A stretch of 64,000 nt of DNA from Falsiroseomonas algicola (GCF_011040385.1 NZ_JAAIKB010000005.1:1-64000); one strand, 5' to 3'. Numbered from the stretch's first letter, positions 50,141 to 60,631 are shown. The notes: generated by a model from the letters alone, not told the origin. Translations and numbers: made by a program.

Positions 50141-52066
50141 TCACTCCGGGATCGGCGGCTCCTCCGCCACCGGTCCCGCCAGCGGCAGGGTCATGGTGCA
50201 GGCCAGGCCCTGCGGCGACCATTCCATGGCGATGCCGCCGCCGAGCTGCCCGCGCAGCGTCGCCTCCAGCACGCGGCTGCCGAAGCCCTGGCGGTTCGGC
50301 GCGACGGCGGGCGGCCCGCCGCTCTCCCGCCAGCGCATCACCAGCGTGGCGCCGCCATCCTCGGTCCTCCAGCTGACGGAGACGCGGCCGCCGGCGACGG
50401 AGAGCGCGCCATGCTTCGTCGCATTGGTGGCGAGTTCATGCATGGCCATGGCCACGGGCTGCACCGCGCGGCCCTGCAGATGCACGGGCGGGCCTTCCAG
50501 GACCAGGTGCTGTCCCTCGCCGATGAAGGGCTTCAGCTCGCCTTCCAGCAGCTGGGCCAGCGCGGCGCCCGACCAGTTCTCCCGCGCCAGCAGCGTCTGC
50601 GCCCGCGCCAGCGCGGCGACGCGGCCTTCCACCGCGGCGCGATAGGCGGGCAGGCTGTCGGCCCGCGTCAGCCGCAGTGCGGCCAGCACCACCGCCAGCG
50701 CGTTCTTGGCGCGGTGGTCCACTTCCCGCGCCAGCAGCGCCTGGCGTTCCTCCGACGCCTTGCGCTCCGTCACGTTCAGGAAGACGGCAGCAAAGCGTCC
50801 CGGCTCCGTGCGATAGGCAAAGACCTCGAACCAGGCGCCGAGCGTCGCGACCTGGTATTCGACATGCGCCGGCTCCCCGCTGCGCACGACGCGGCCATAG
50901 GTCTCGATCCAGAAGGGCTCGACGCCGGGGATCAGGACGGAGACGAGCTGCCCTTCCGCGGCCTTGCGCGTGATGCCGGTCAGCCTCTCCCAGGCGTCGT
51001 TGACCTCGAGGTAGCGGAAATCGACATCGCGCCCGGCCTCGTCCCGCACCATCTCGCAGAGCGCGAAGCCCTCATGCATCGCGGCGAAGAGGCCGCGCCA
51101 GCGGGCCTCGCTGGCGCGCAGCGCGACCTCGGCCTGGGCGCGCGCGAGGCTGGCGGCGATGCGCTCCGCCATCTCCCGCAGCAGCGCCTCCTCCGCCTCC
51201 AGCCATCGCCGCGGCACGGCCTGGTGGACGTAGAGCAGGGCCGTGAGCCGCCCCGCGCTGGCGATGGGGATGAGGAGCCCCGAAGCGGCGCCGCCGGGCA
51301 GCCCCTCGACCGGATCGGTGGCGGCATCGTCGATGCGCCGGGGCAGGGCGGCGGGCGCGGCCTCGACCGGCATCAGGGGCGTGCCGGGGGGAAGGGAGGG
51401 CAGGGTGCCATCGCCCCATTCGGCGGTGACGAGAAGCGCCTCGCCGTGCTCATCCGGCTCCGCATAGCCGCAGCGGCCCACGCGGAGCTGCGCCCCCAGC
51501 ATGCGGAGCGCCACCTCCGCGACGCGGGCGGGATCGGCGATGTCGCGCAGCGCCTGGTCGAGCGCGAGGCCGAAGGCCTGGCGGCGTTCCGCCATGATTC
51601 GGGCGGTGATCTCCGCGCAGGCGCAGAACATGCCCGCGACCCGTCCCTCCTCATCCCGCACCGGCGTGGTGGAGAAGGAGAAATGCGCCTCCTCCGGATA
51701 GCCGTTGCGGGTCATCACCAGGGCGATGTCGTCCATATGCGTCGCTTCGCCGGCGAAGGCGCGGTCCACGATCGGGCCGACATCCTCCATGACGTCGAAC
51801 CAGACGTCGCTGAACGGCTTGCCGAGCGCGGCGGGATGGCGGGCGCCGCAGAGCACCGCGTAGCTGTCGTTGTAGAGCATGAGGCGCGCCGGGCCCCAGG
51901 CGACATACATGGGCTGGCGGGACCCGAGCATGATGCCGACGGTGGTCTTCAGCGCCTCCGGCCAATCCTCCGGCGGGCCGAGGGGCGTCGCGGCCCAGTC
52001 ATGCGCGCGCATGAGGGCGCCGAGGGCGCCGCCATCGGCCAGGAATCGCAGCCGCCTATGGGGCAT
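50141..52066 (-). CDS. HWE-family sensor histidine kinase with PAS and GAF domains
   Basis: A 641-residue soluble sensor kinase. Order: PAS (about 30-160, YVAWGPARLMLYNDSYAVL), GAF (about 165-310), PAS (about 330-440, FRYLEVNDAWERLTGI), then the HWE kinase: H box in REVDHRAKNALAVV, N box HELATNATKHGALS, and the LVMRWRESGGPP motif for which the family is named. No transmembrane helix is visible, so the signal is probably intracellular, possibly light or redox. No response-regulator gene is adjacent. HWE kinases in alphaproteobacteria often feed the general stress response, which fits the EcfG promoter at 29 kb. Confidence 0.86.
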   Translation of the reverse strand: MPHRRLRFLADGGALGALMRAHDWAATPLGPPEDWPEALKTTVGIMLGSRQPMYVAWGPARLMLYNDSYAVLCGARHPAALGKPFSDVWFDVMEDVGPIVDRAFAGEATHMDDIALVMTRNGYPEEAHFSFSTTPVRDEEGRVAGMFCACAEITARIMAERRQAFGLALDQALRDIADPARVAEVALRMLGAQLRVGRCGYAEPDEHGEALLVTAEWGDGTLPSLPPGTPLMPVEAAPAALPRRIDDAATDPVEGLPGGAASGLLIPIASAGRLTALLYVHQAVPRRWLEAEEALLREMAERIAASLARAQAEVALRASEARWRGLFAAMHEGFALCEMVRDEAGRDVDFRYLEVNDAWERLTGITRKAAEGQLVSVLIPGVEPFWIETYGRVVRSGEPAHVEYQVATLGAWFEVFAYRTEPGRFAAVFLNVTERKASEERQALLAREVDHRAKNALAVVLAALRLTRADSLPAYRAAVEGRVAALARAQTLLARENWSGAALAQLLEGELKPFIGEGQHLVLEGPPVHLQGRAVQPVAMAMHELATNATKHGALSVAGGRVSVSWRTEDGGATLVMRWRESGGPPAVAPNRQGFGSRVLEATLRGQLGGGIAMEWSPQGLACTMTLPLAGPVAEEPPIPE

Positions 52067-52312
52067 CGGGGGCGCTGGCACAGAGGGGCGGCATGGGCAT
52101 GGGCGGCTATCCAGGGTCCAGGGCGTGTCCCCGACCAGCCTGCCCGTCGCCGCCGCCGGGGGCCGCGGCGCGGCCTTGCCTGCGGCCGCCTCGGGCCGGC
52201 ACCGCACCGAAGCGTTGCAACCGGGCAATGTCAAACGCCTGGCGCGCCTCAGGGCGCGCTTCCGCTTCGCCTCACGCAGGCGTGTCGGCGCCCCCCCGCC
52301 AGGCCGTGGCCT
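52067..52312. other. 246-base gap between divergent-style gene ends
   Basis: This gap lies between the kinase start and the tctA stop. It is very GC-rich, with several short inverted repeats but no convincing promoter, hairpin-terminator or coding frame. I see no member of the ordered hairpin family here. Confidence 0.5.
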
Positions 52313-53797
52313 TCAGGCCGCGGCGCGGCGCATCCGAACCAGGCGCGCCAGCACCGGCCAGAGCAGCCCCGCCAGCGTCACCACGATCAGCGTCATGGCG
52401 ATGGGGCGCGCCAGGAAGCCGGTCAGGTCGTCGCCGAAGATGATGAGGGATTGCTTCAGCGTCTCCTCCACCATGCCGCCCAGCACGAGGCCCATGATCA
52501 GCGGCGCGGGGGAGAAGCCGGCGCGGCGGAACAGCAGGCCGACGAAGCCCGCCACCATCATCACCCAGACATCGCCCATGGACTGGTTCGGCCCATAGGC
52601 GCCGATCAGTGACAGCGCGAAGACGGAGGGCCAGAGGAAGGCGGGCGGGATCAGGCTGATGCGGGCGAAGAACTTCGCCATGGTCAGGCCCATCACGAGG
52701 TAGAAGATGTTGGCCGCGAGCATGGAGGCGAAGACGGCGTAGAGCAGCGTCGGCTGTTCGTTGAAGAGATGCGGCCCCGGCCGCACGCCCTGCACGATGA
52801 GGCCCGCGAGGATGATGGCGGTGGTGGCACTGCCGGGAATGCCGAGCGCCAGCGTCGGCACCATGGATCCGCCGACCGCGGCGTTGTTCGCGGCCTCCGG
52901 CCCCGCCACGCCCTCGATGCTGCCATGGCCGAATTCATGCTTGTGCTTCGACCAGCGCCGCGTCTCGTTGTAGCCGATCAGCGCGGCGGTGGTGGCACCG
53001 AGGGCCGGCAGCGCGCCGATGAAGGTCCCGATGCCGCTGCCGAGCCAGATGGATCGCCAGCATTTTCGCATCTCCGCCCAGCCCGGCACCCGCGCGGCAT
53101 CCAGCGCGATGATGGCGGGCTTGCCGAGGCGCCGGGTCGCCTGGTCCAGCATCTCGCCGACCGCGAAAAGGCCGATGAGGACGGGCACGAAGCCGATGCC
53201 GTCCGACAGTTCCATCACGCCGAAGGCGTAGCGCTCCACGCCCGTGGTCAGGTCCATCCCCACGGTCGCGATCAGCAGGCCGAGCGCGGCTGCGATCAGG
53301 TTCTTCAGCGCGCTGTCGCCGCCCACCGCCGCGCACATGGACAACCCGAACAGCGCGAGCGCGAAATACTCGGGCGGGCCGAAGGAATAGGCGGCGCGGG
53401 CCAGCAGCGGTGCCGCGAAGATCAGCACCACGACGCTGACGATGCCGCCGATGGCGCTGCTGATCGCGGACATGCCGAGCGCCAGGCCCGCCTGTCCCTT
53501 CTCCGCCATCTTGAAGCCCTCCAGCGCCGTCGCGCTGGCCGAGGGATCGCCCGGGGCATTCACCATGATGGCGGTGATCGATCCGCCGAAATTGGCCGCG
53601 CAATAGATGGCGCCGAGGAAGCAGATGGCCGGCACCGGACCCATCGCGATGGTCATGGGCAGCATCAGCGCGATGGTGGTGGACCCGCTGATGCCGGGCA
53701 GCGCGCCCACGAAGATGCCGAGCACGGTGCCGAGCAGCACCATCAGCATGACATAGGGATCGACGAGGATGGCGAGGCCGCCGAGGAAGGCTTCCAC
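52313..53797 (-). CDS. tctA: Tripartite tricarboxylate transporter large permease TctA
   Basis: A 494-residue 11- to 12-helix inner-membrane permease of the TTT system. Hallmarks: GALPGISGSTTIALMLPMTIAMGP, PGDPSASATALEGFKMAEKGQAG, and GVAGPEAANNAAVGGSMVPTLALGIPGSATTAI in the second half. It moves a carboxylate delivered by TctC. Third in the minus-strand order tctC-tctB-tctA, starting 5 bases after tctB. Substrate unknown; the GntR regulator and CoA-transferase neighbours suggest an organic acid activated to a CoA thioester. Confidence 0.95.
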   Translation of the reverse strand: MEAFLGGLAILVDPYVMLMVLLGTVLGIFVGALPGISGSTTIALMLPMTIAMGPVPAICFLGAIYCAANFGGSITAIMVNAPGDPSASATALEGFKMAEKGQAGLALGMSAISSAIGGIVSVVVLIFAAPLLARAAYSFGPPEYFALALFGLSMCAAVGGDSALKNLIAAALGLLIATVGMDLTTGVERYAFGVMELSDGIGFVPVLIGLFAVGEMLDQATRRLGKPAIIALDAARVPGWAEMRKCWRSIWLGSGIGTFIGALPALGATTAALIGYNETRRWSKHKHEFGHGSIEGVAGPEAANNAAVGGSMVPTLALGIPGSATTAIILAGLIVQGVRPGPHLFNEQPTLLYAVFASMLAANIFYLVMGLTMAKFFARISLIPPAFLWPSVFALSLIGAYGPNQSMGDVWVMMVAGFVGLLFRRAGFSPAPLIMGLVLGGMVEETLKQSLIIFGDDLTGFLARPIAMTLIVVTLAGLLWPVLARLVRMRRAAA

Positions 53798-53802
53798 GAT
53801 GC

Positions 53803-54261
53803 TCAGCCCCCGAAGACCATGCCGGTCGGCAGGGTCAGCCTGAAGATCTTCACGAAGACCAGCCAGATGATCGCGGTCATGGACAGCGAGACGGCCAGCA
53901 GCATCGGCCAGCGCACCTCTCCCCAGAGCCGCCCCACCACCACCAGGAAGACGGCGATGGTGCCGAGCATGCCGATCACCGCCATCAGCGGCACGGCCAG
54001 CAGGCAGGCGGCGAAGATGGCGATGGCGTCGCCGCGGATCGGCGGCGCCACCTCCGGGTCATGCGGCGCCGATTCCTGGAGGAACAGCAGCACGGCCATG
54101 CCCGCCATCACCAGGCAGATCAGGCGCGGGAACTCCACCGCGCCCAGGCCCGGCAGACCCTCCGGCACCGGATCGAAGCCGTAGGTGGCGGCGAAGGCCG
54201 CGGCCGCGACCAGCGCGACGCAGAGTGCGGCGGCCTGGTTCGTCCCGAAGCGGCGGATCAT
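53803..54261 (-). CDS. tctB: Tripartite tricarboxylate transporter small permease TctB
   Basis: A 152-residue membrane protein with four hydrophobic helices, standard for TctB. The GAVEFPRLICLVMAGMAVLLFL stretch is typical. It partners TctA. Overlaps tctC by 4 bases, so translation is coupled. Confidence 0.9.
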   Translation of the reverse strand: MIRRFGTNQAAALCVALVAAAAFAATYGFDPVPEGLPGLGAVEFPRLICLVMAGMAVLLFLQESAPHDPEVAPPIRGDAIAIFAACLLAVPLMAVIGMLGTIAVFLVVVGRLWGEVRWPMLLAVSLSMTAIIWLVFVKIFRLTLPTGMVFGG

Positions 54262-55232
54262 CCGCGCAGCAGTCCGAGCGCCGTCAGCGCCTCCCGCCCG
54301 TCATTGTTGAAGCCGGCGAGCTGCGCGCCCCAGGCCTCCCGCCCCGCCACGCTGTCCGGCGCCTGGCCGGTGTTCTCGAGGTAGGTCTTGTAGATCGGGC
54401 CGGACATGGCGCGGATCAGCCCCTGTTCCAGCCGCGCGACCCGATCCTCCGGCGTGCCCTTCAGCACGCAGAAGCCACGCAGCGTGTAGCCCGTGGCATT
54501 GATGCCGAGCTCCTTCGCCGTCGGCAGCTCACCGAAGGCGGCGATGCGCGTATCGGCCAGCGACATCAACGGGCGGAGTTCGCCGGCGCGGAGCTGCGCC
54601 TCGGCCTCGCCCGGGTTCACCACGGCGGTGTCGATGTTGCCGCCGACCAGGTTGATCACGATCTCTCCGCCGCCGCGGAAGGGCACGAGTGTCGGCCGCT
54701 GCAGGCCGGCCGCGCGGCCGAAGGCGAAGATGGTGACGTGGTCGACGCCGCCGACATGCGTGCCGCCGAAGCGCAGCGATCGCGTCTTGCCGGCCTCGAT
54801 CAGGTCGGCCGCGGTGCGGAAGGGGCTGTCGCGGCGCACCAGCACCAGCTGCGGGTCGGCGGTGGCGCGCGCCACGGGGATCAGGTCCCCGAATTGCGGC
54901 AGGTTCGCGTTGCGCAGCTGCGTCAGCAGATGGGTCTGCGTGACCAGGATGATGGTGTGGCCATCGGCGGGCTTGCTGGCGAGGTATTGCAGCGCCTGCG
55001 CGCCGCTGCCCGCGGTGCGGTTCACCACGGTGAATTCCTGCCCGAATTCCGCCGGTGCCTGCACCATCATCATGCGCGCCGTGATGTCCGTGCCACCGCC
55101 GACGCCGGCATGGGTCACGACCTCGATGGTGCGGGAGGGAAAGCGCTCCTGCGCGTGCAGCCTAGCCGGCGCGGCGAGGGCGGCCGCCGCGCCGGCCAGC
55201 AGCAGGTGGCGGCGATGGATCGTGCTGGTCAT
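54258..55232 (-). CDS. tctC: TctC/Bug solute-binding protein of a TTT transporter
   Basis: A 324-residue periplasmic receptor with signal peptide (HRRHLLLAGAAAALAAPARLHAQ). The mature start RTIEVVTHAGVGGGTDITARMMM is a variant of the PFPPGGGTD motif; VPFRGGGEIVINLVGGNIDTAV follows. It is the only one of the four Bug proteins here with its own TctAB. The start at 55232 lies inside the end of the GntR gene (71-base overlap). Confidence 0.9.
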   Translation of the reverse strand: MTSTIHRRHLLLAGAAAALAAPARLHAQERFPSRTIEVVTHAGVGGGTDITARMMMVQAPAEFGQEFTVVNRTAGSGAQALQYLASKPADGHTIILVTQTHLLTQLRNANLPQFGDLIPVARATADPQLVLVRRDSPFRTAADLIEAGKTRSLRFGGTHVGGVDHVTIFAFGRAAGLQRPTLVPFRGGGEIVINLVGGNIDTAVVNPGEAEAQLRAGELRPLMSLADTRIAAFGELPTAKELGINATGYTLRGFCVLKGTPEDRVARLEQGLIRAMSGPIYKTYLENTGQAPDSVAGREAWGAQLAGFNNDGREALTALGLLRG

Positions 55233-55956
55233 CGTCGTTTTCTCCCTTTCGCCCTGTTCCGGGCTTCGTTGTCGCATCGGTCGCCTGGAAGCGGCGCTTG
55301 CCGCCGGCGATATGGGCCTCCCCGGCCGCGCGGGCCGCGGCCGCATCGCCGGCCGCGATCGCCTTCAGGATCGTCGCGTGTTCCGCGTTGCTCTCCCGCA
55401 TGTTCTCGGGCTGCACGAGCGCGCGGCGGCGGAAGAGGTGAAGCTCGTTGCCGAGATCCTCGTAGAGGCGCTGGGATCGCGGCCCGCCGCCGAAGGACAG
55501 CAGCGCGGCATGGAATTCCAGGTTGGCGGCGTAGTAGCTGGGCGGGTCGTCGGCGCGGCGCGCCGTGTCCATCCGCTTCACCAGCGCGCGCAGCGTCGCC
55601 ATCTGCGCGGGCGCGGCGCCCTCCGCCAGCCTGGCGCAGGCCAGGCCCGTGATGGCGGCGCGAAGGTCGTAGATCTCCAGCGCCTCCTGCGCGCTGACGG
55701 TGCGCACATAGGATCCCTGGTTGCGCACCGCGACGACGAGGCCCGAGCGTTCCAGCCCGCGCACCGCTTCCCGCACCGGGCCGCGGGAGACGCGGAGCTG
55801 CGCCGCCAGCTGCTGCTCGTTCAGCCGTTCCCCCGCCGGCAGGGCGCCGGAGAGGATCATGCGTTCGATTTCCTGGGCGACGAGGGAGGAGAGCGATCGC
55901 GTGCGCACGATCTCGAGCGCGGTGGGCTCGGGCGCTGTCAGGCTCATTTCCTCCAT
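55162..55956 (-). CDS. GntR-family (FCD) transcriptional regulator
   Basis: A 264-residue regulator. The winged helix at about 20-90 has the GntR signature LPAGERLNEQQLAAQLRVSRGPVREAVRGLERSG. The FCD effector domain follows, with His/Asp metal ligands in FHAALLSF, SNAEHATI and GEAHIAGGK. It likely represses the tct operon and the divergent CoA-transferase gene until its acid ligand binds. The C-terminal 35 residues extend past the usual domain end into tctC. ATG 55956 is the chosen start; 55992 and 55947 are alternatives. Confidence 0.85.
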   Translation of the reverse strand: MEEMSLTAPEPTALEIVRTRSLSSLVAQEIERMILSGALPAGERLNEQQLAAQLRVSRGPVREAVRGLERSGLVVAVRNQGSYVRTVSAQEALEIYDLRAAITGLACARLAEGAAPAQMATLRALVKRMDTARRADDPPSYYAANLEFHAALLSFGGGPRSQRLYEDLGNELHLFRRRALVQPENMRESNAEHATILKAIAAGDAAAARAAGEAHIAGGKRRFQATDATTKPGTGRKGENDDDQHDPSPPPAAGRRGGRPRRAG

Positions 55957-55985
55957 GACGGAAGCGTGCCGGTGCGGACTGCCAT

Positions 55986-55995
55986 CTGTCAACAG
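55986..55995. promoter_or_regulatory. Possible GntR operator
   Basis: CTGT-CA-ACAG is a perfect short palindrome 30 bases before the GntR start, in the divergent region towards the CoA-transferase gene. The regulator encoded here is a plausible ligand. The site is short, so chance occurrence is possible. Confidence 0.35.
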
Positions 55996-56062
55996 TTGGC
56001 GCGGCCGGATTTGCCTGGGCGGGGGAGGGTGCTAGACAGGCCGGGTCCAGGAGAACCCGCCG

Positions 56063-57259
56063 ATGGCCCAGGCCCCCCAAGCGTCCACCGCCCTGTCCCG
56101 CTTCACGGTGCTCGACCTCACCCGCGTGCGTTCCGGCCCCACCTGCGTCCGCCAGCTGGCCGACTGGGGCGCCAACGTCATCAAGATCGAACTGCCGCCC
56201 GCGCTCGACGAGGGCGACCCGATGGGCGGTCCGCGCGCGGGCTCCGACTTCCAGAACCTGCACCGCAACAAGCGGGCGATGACGCTGAACCTGAAGTCGC
56301 CCGATGGCGTGGCGCTGCTGAAGAAGCTGGTGGAGAAGGCCGACGTCGTCGTCGAGAATTTCCGGCCGGATGTGAAGAAGCGGCTGGGCATCGACTACGA
56401 GGCGCTGTCGGCCGTCAATCCGAAGCTGGTCTACGCCTCCATCAGCGGCTTCGGGCAGGATGGGCCCTATGCCACGCGGCCGGGCTTCGACCAGATCGCG
56501 CAGGGCATGGGCGGCCTGATGTCCATCACCGGCCTGCCGGGCCAGGGGCCCGTCCGCGTCGGCATCCCGATCGCCGATCTCTGCGCCGGTCTCTTCGCCG
56601 CGCAGGGCATCATGATCGCGCTGCTGGAGCGGGAAGTCTCCGGCAAGGGGCAGTGGGTGCAGTCGTCGCTGCTGCAGGCGCAGATCTTCATGCTGGACTT
56701 CCAGGCCAGCCGTTGGCTGATGGAAGGCCAGGTGCCGAAGCAGGCGGGCAACAACCACCCGACCAGCATCCCGACCGGCGTCTTCACCACCAGCGACGGC
56801 TACATGAACATCGCAGCCTCCGGCAACAAGATCTGGGAGCGCTGCGCCAAGGCGCTGGGCCGCGACGACCTGCTGGCCGATGACCGCTACAAGACCGCCG
56901 CCGGCCGCAGCCAGAACCGCGACGAGCTCAATGCCGAGATCGAGAAGACGACGCTGACCAACACCACCGCGCATTGGGTGGCGGCGCTGAACGAGGCCGG
57001 CGTTCCCTGCGGCCCGATCTACAAGGTGGACGAGATGTTCGCCGACCCGCAGGTCCAGCACCTCGGCATCGCTCAGAAGCTGAATGGTGGGAACAAGGGG
57101 GAGGTCGCCTATGTCGGCCAGCCCATCAAGCTGTCCCGCACGCCGAGCAGCATCGTCACGCACCCGCCCGAACTCGGCGAGCACACGGATGAGGTGCTGG
57201 GCGAACTCGGCCTCGACAAGGCCACCATCGACGACCTGCGCGCCCGCCAGGTGATCTGA
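56063..57259 (+). CDS. CaiB/BaiF (family III) CoA-transferase
   Basis: A 398-residue family III CoA-transferase. Marks are DLTRVRSGPTCVRQLADWGANVIKIE, NLHRNKRAMTLNLKSPDG, VVENFRPDVKKRLGIDYEAL and the catalytic Asp in PIADLCAGLFAAQG. It moves CoA between carboxylic acids. Followed by a crotonase gene; together they would process an acid brought in by the TctABC system. The gene is divergent from the GntR-tct unit, which supports shared control. Acid substrate unknown. Confidence 0.92.
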   Translation: MAQAPQASTALSRFTVLDLTRVRSGPTCVRQLADWGANVIKIELPPALDEGDPMGGPRAGSDFQNLHRNKRAMTLNLKSPDGVALLKKLVEKADVVVENFRPDVKKRLGIDYEALSAVNPKLVYASISGFGQDGPYATRPGFDQIAQGMGGLMSITGLPGQGPVRVGIPIADLCAGLFAAQGIMIALLEREVSGKGQWVQSSLLQAQIFMLDFQASRWLMEGQVPKQAGNNHPTSIPTGVFTTSDGYMNIAASGNKIWERCAKALGRDDLLADDRYKTAAGRSQNRDELNAEIEKTTLTNTTAHWVAALNEAGVPCGPIYKVDEMFADPQVQHLGIAQKLNGGNKGEVAYVGQPIKLSRTPSSIVTHPPELGEHTDEVLGELGLDKATIDDLRARQVI

Positions 57260-57265
57260 CGAATA

Positions 57266-57306
57266 CTCCCTCCCCCGCGCTTGCGGGGGAGGGTCGGGGT
57301 GGGGGT
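57266..57306 (-). repeat. C-rich hairpin repeat, copy 2
   Basis: A perfect 11-bp stem (57268-57278 and 57283-57293) with the loop GCTT and a G-rich flank. It is the inverted equivalent of the sequence at 12148-12187. It sits between the CoA-transferase and crotonase genes and may act as a terminator or attenuator. Confidence 0.75.
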
Positions 57307-57344
57307 TCCCACCCGCTCCCCATCCGCAGGAAGGATCGACGTCC

Positions 57345-58151
57345 ATGGACGGAATGCTCGTGACCGGCAGCGAGAAGATGCTGGCCCGCAAGGCCGACGG
57401 CATCGGCTGGATGACCTTCAACAACCCCGAACGCCACAACGCTGTCTCCATGGAGATGTGGCAGGCCGCCGAGCGTATCCTGGCCGACTTCAAGGCGGAT
57501 GATGCGGTGCGCGTCATCGTCGTCAACGGCGCGGGCGGCAAGGCCTTCGTCAGCGGCGCCGACATCTCGAAGTTCGAGAGCGAGCGCAGCGGCGAAGCGG
57601 CCGTCGCTGCCTACCAGGCGCAGACCGCCAAGGTCTATGACGCGCTGGCGGAAAGCCCGAAGCCCACCATCGCCATGATCCAGGGCCACTGCATCGGCGG
57701 CGGCACCGCGCTCGCCGTCTGCTGCGACATGCGCATCTGCGGGGAGACGGCGAGCTTCGGCGTGCCCGCGGCCAAGCTCGGCCTCGGCTATCCGCTGGCC
57801 GGCATCCGCCGCCTGGTCGATCTCGTCGGCCCTTCCTTCGCGAAGGAGATCTTCTTCACCGCGAAGAAGTGGACCTCGGAGGAGGCCCGCATCATGGGCC
57901 TGGTGAACCGCGTGGTGCCGAACGACAAGCTCGAGGACTTCGTGCTGGACTACGCGAAGACCATCGCGGGCAATGCGCCGCTGACGGTCGGCAGCGTGAA
58001 GTTCATCGTCGGCGAGGCGCTGAAGGATCGCGGCGCCGCGAACGAGGCCGCCTGCGACGCCATGGTGAAGGCCTGCTTCGCGAGCGAGGACTACAATGAG
58101 GGGCGGAAGGCCTTCCTCGAGAAGCGGCCGCCGCAGTTCAAGGGGCGGTGA
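57345..58151 (+). CDS. Crotonase-fold (enoyl-CoA hydratase family) protein lacking catalytic Glu
   Basis: A 268-residue crotonase-fold protein. CoA-binding and oxyanion blocks are GGKAFVSGADISKFESE and GHCIGGGTALAVCCDMRIC. The two hydratase glutamates are missing: the site after GGG-x is Ala and that in the FGVP-x block is Ala. It is clearly related to the protein at 13458-14234, which has the same loss. An altered reaction is more likely than hydration. The neighbouring CoA-transferase would supply its acyl-CoA. Start at 57345 (MDGMLVTG); a later Met is possible. Confidence 0.8.
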   Translation: MDGMLVTGSEKMLARKADGIGWMTFNNPERHNAVSMEMWQAAERILADFKADDAVRVIVVNGAGGKAFVSGADISKFESERSGEAAVAAYQAQTAKVYDALAESPKPTIAMIQGHCIGGGTALAVCCDMRICGETASFGVPAAKLGLGYPLAGIRRLVDLVGPSFAKEIFFTAKKWTSEEARIMGLVNRVVPNDKLEDFVLDYAKTIAGNAPLTVGSVKFIVGEALKDRGAANEAACDAMVKACFASEDYNEGRKAFLEKRPPQFKGR

Positions 58152-58154
58152 GTC

Positions 58155-58321
58155 CCGGGGAAGGCGCTGCCTTCCCCGGACCCCATCCGCCAGGGGGGAG
58201 ACCCCCCTGGACCATCGTCAATTCCAGGGTTCCAAGGGCCCGCTGGCCCTTGGCCGGGGGTGCAGGGGGACAGCGTCCCCCTGCGTGTAATGGTTGGTGC
58301 GGGGGAACGGCGTTCCCCCGC
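58155..58321. repeat. Five-hairpin intergenic repeat, copy R4
   Basis: Hairpins at 58155-58179 (loop GCT), 58190-58210 (AGA), 58232-58253 (CGCT), 58262-58284 (AGC) and 58299-58321 (GGC), all perfectly paired. The first two and the flanks match R2 (21442-21497); the third and fourth match the last two of R3 (35458-35510), with compensating changes in the stems. It lies between the crotonase gene and ettA. Confidence 0.85.
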
Positions 58322-58397
58322 GGGCAACCCGGTTTGCAGCGGCGTCCCCCGCGCGGTAAAACCCCGCCCTCCCGCCCGTCCTCCGGAAGCCGAAGCA

Positions 58398-60077
<1,680 letters not shown>

Positions 60078-60081
60078 GGAT

Positions 60082-60606
60082 TTGGTTCCCGCCCGTCTGG
60101 CGGAAGGCAATGGCATCACGACGGAGCGGCTTTCGCTCCGTCCCGTGGCGCCGGAGAATTTGCCCGACCTGATCCGCCTGAAGGCGGATGAGGCCGCCTT
60201 CGGCCTCATGCTCCATGGCACCCGCTCCCCGGAGCGGGCGCGGGAGGAGCTTGAGGACGACATGGAGTTCTGGCTGGTGCGGGGCTACGGCACCTGGGCG
60301 GTGTTCGAGCGCGGCACGGGCGAGTTCCTCGGCATCACCGGGCTCATGGAACGGCCGGATGGGCGGGGCGTCGCGGTACGCTTCGCGCTCTGGCCGTCCT
60401 GCCGGGGCAAGGGCTATGCGCGGGAAGCCGCGCGGGCCGCGCTGGCCTTCGGCTTCCGCCGCGGCCTGGCCCGCATCGTGGCCGTCGCGTGGGAAGGCAA
60501 CCACGCCAGCCGCGCGGTGCTGACCGACCTCGGCATGACGGAATGCGATCGCTTCCAGTATCGCGGGCGGGAGATGCTGGTCTTCGAGGCCTTCCCGCCG
60601 GGTTGA
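60082..60606 (+). CDS. GNAT-family N-acetyltransferase
   Basis: A 174-residue RimJ/RimL-type acetyltransferase: ITTERLSLRPVAPENLPDL at the N-terminus, FALWPSCRGKGYAREAARAAL for acetyl-CoA binding, and WEGNHASRAVLTDLGM. No standard ATG lies at the right place; TTG 60082 is the best start (TAGGGA site), 4 bases after the ettA stop. It should be transcribed with ettA. Substrate unknown. Confidence 0.78.
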   Translation: MVPARLAEGNGITTERLSLRPVAPENLPDLIRLKADEAAFGLMLHGTRSPERAREELEDDMEFWLVRGYGTWAVFERGTGEFLGITGLMERPDGRGVAVRFALWPSCRGKGYAREAARAALAFGFRRGLARIVAVAWEGNHASRAVLTDLGMTECDRFQYRGREMLVFEAFPPG

Positions 60607-60625
60607 GGGGCGCTCCGGGCGCCCC
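60607..60625. terminator. Convergent hairpin between the GNAT and mlaC genes
   Basis: A 7-bp stem (60607-60613 and 60619-60625) with a 5-base loop, placed in the 25-base gap between two convergent genes. No T run follows. Probably a bidirectional 3' end. Confidence 0.5.
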
Positions 60626-60631
60626 CCGCTC

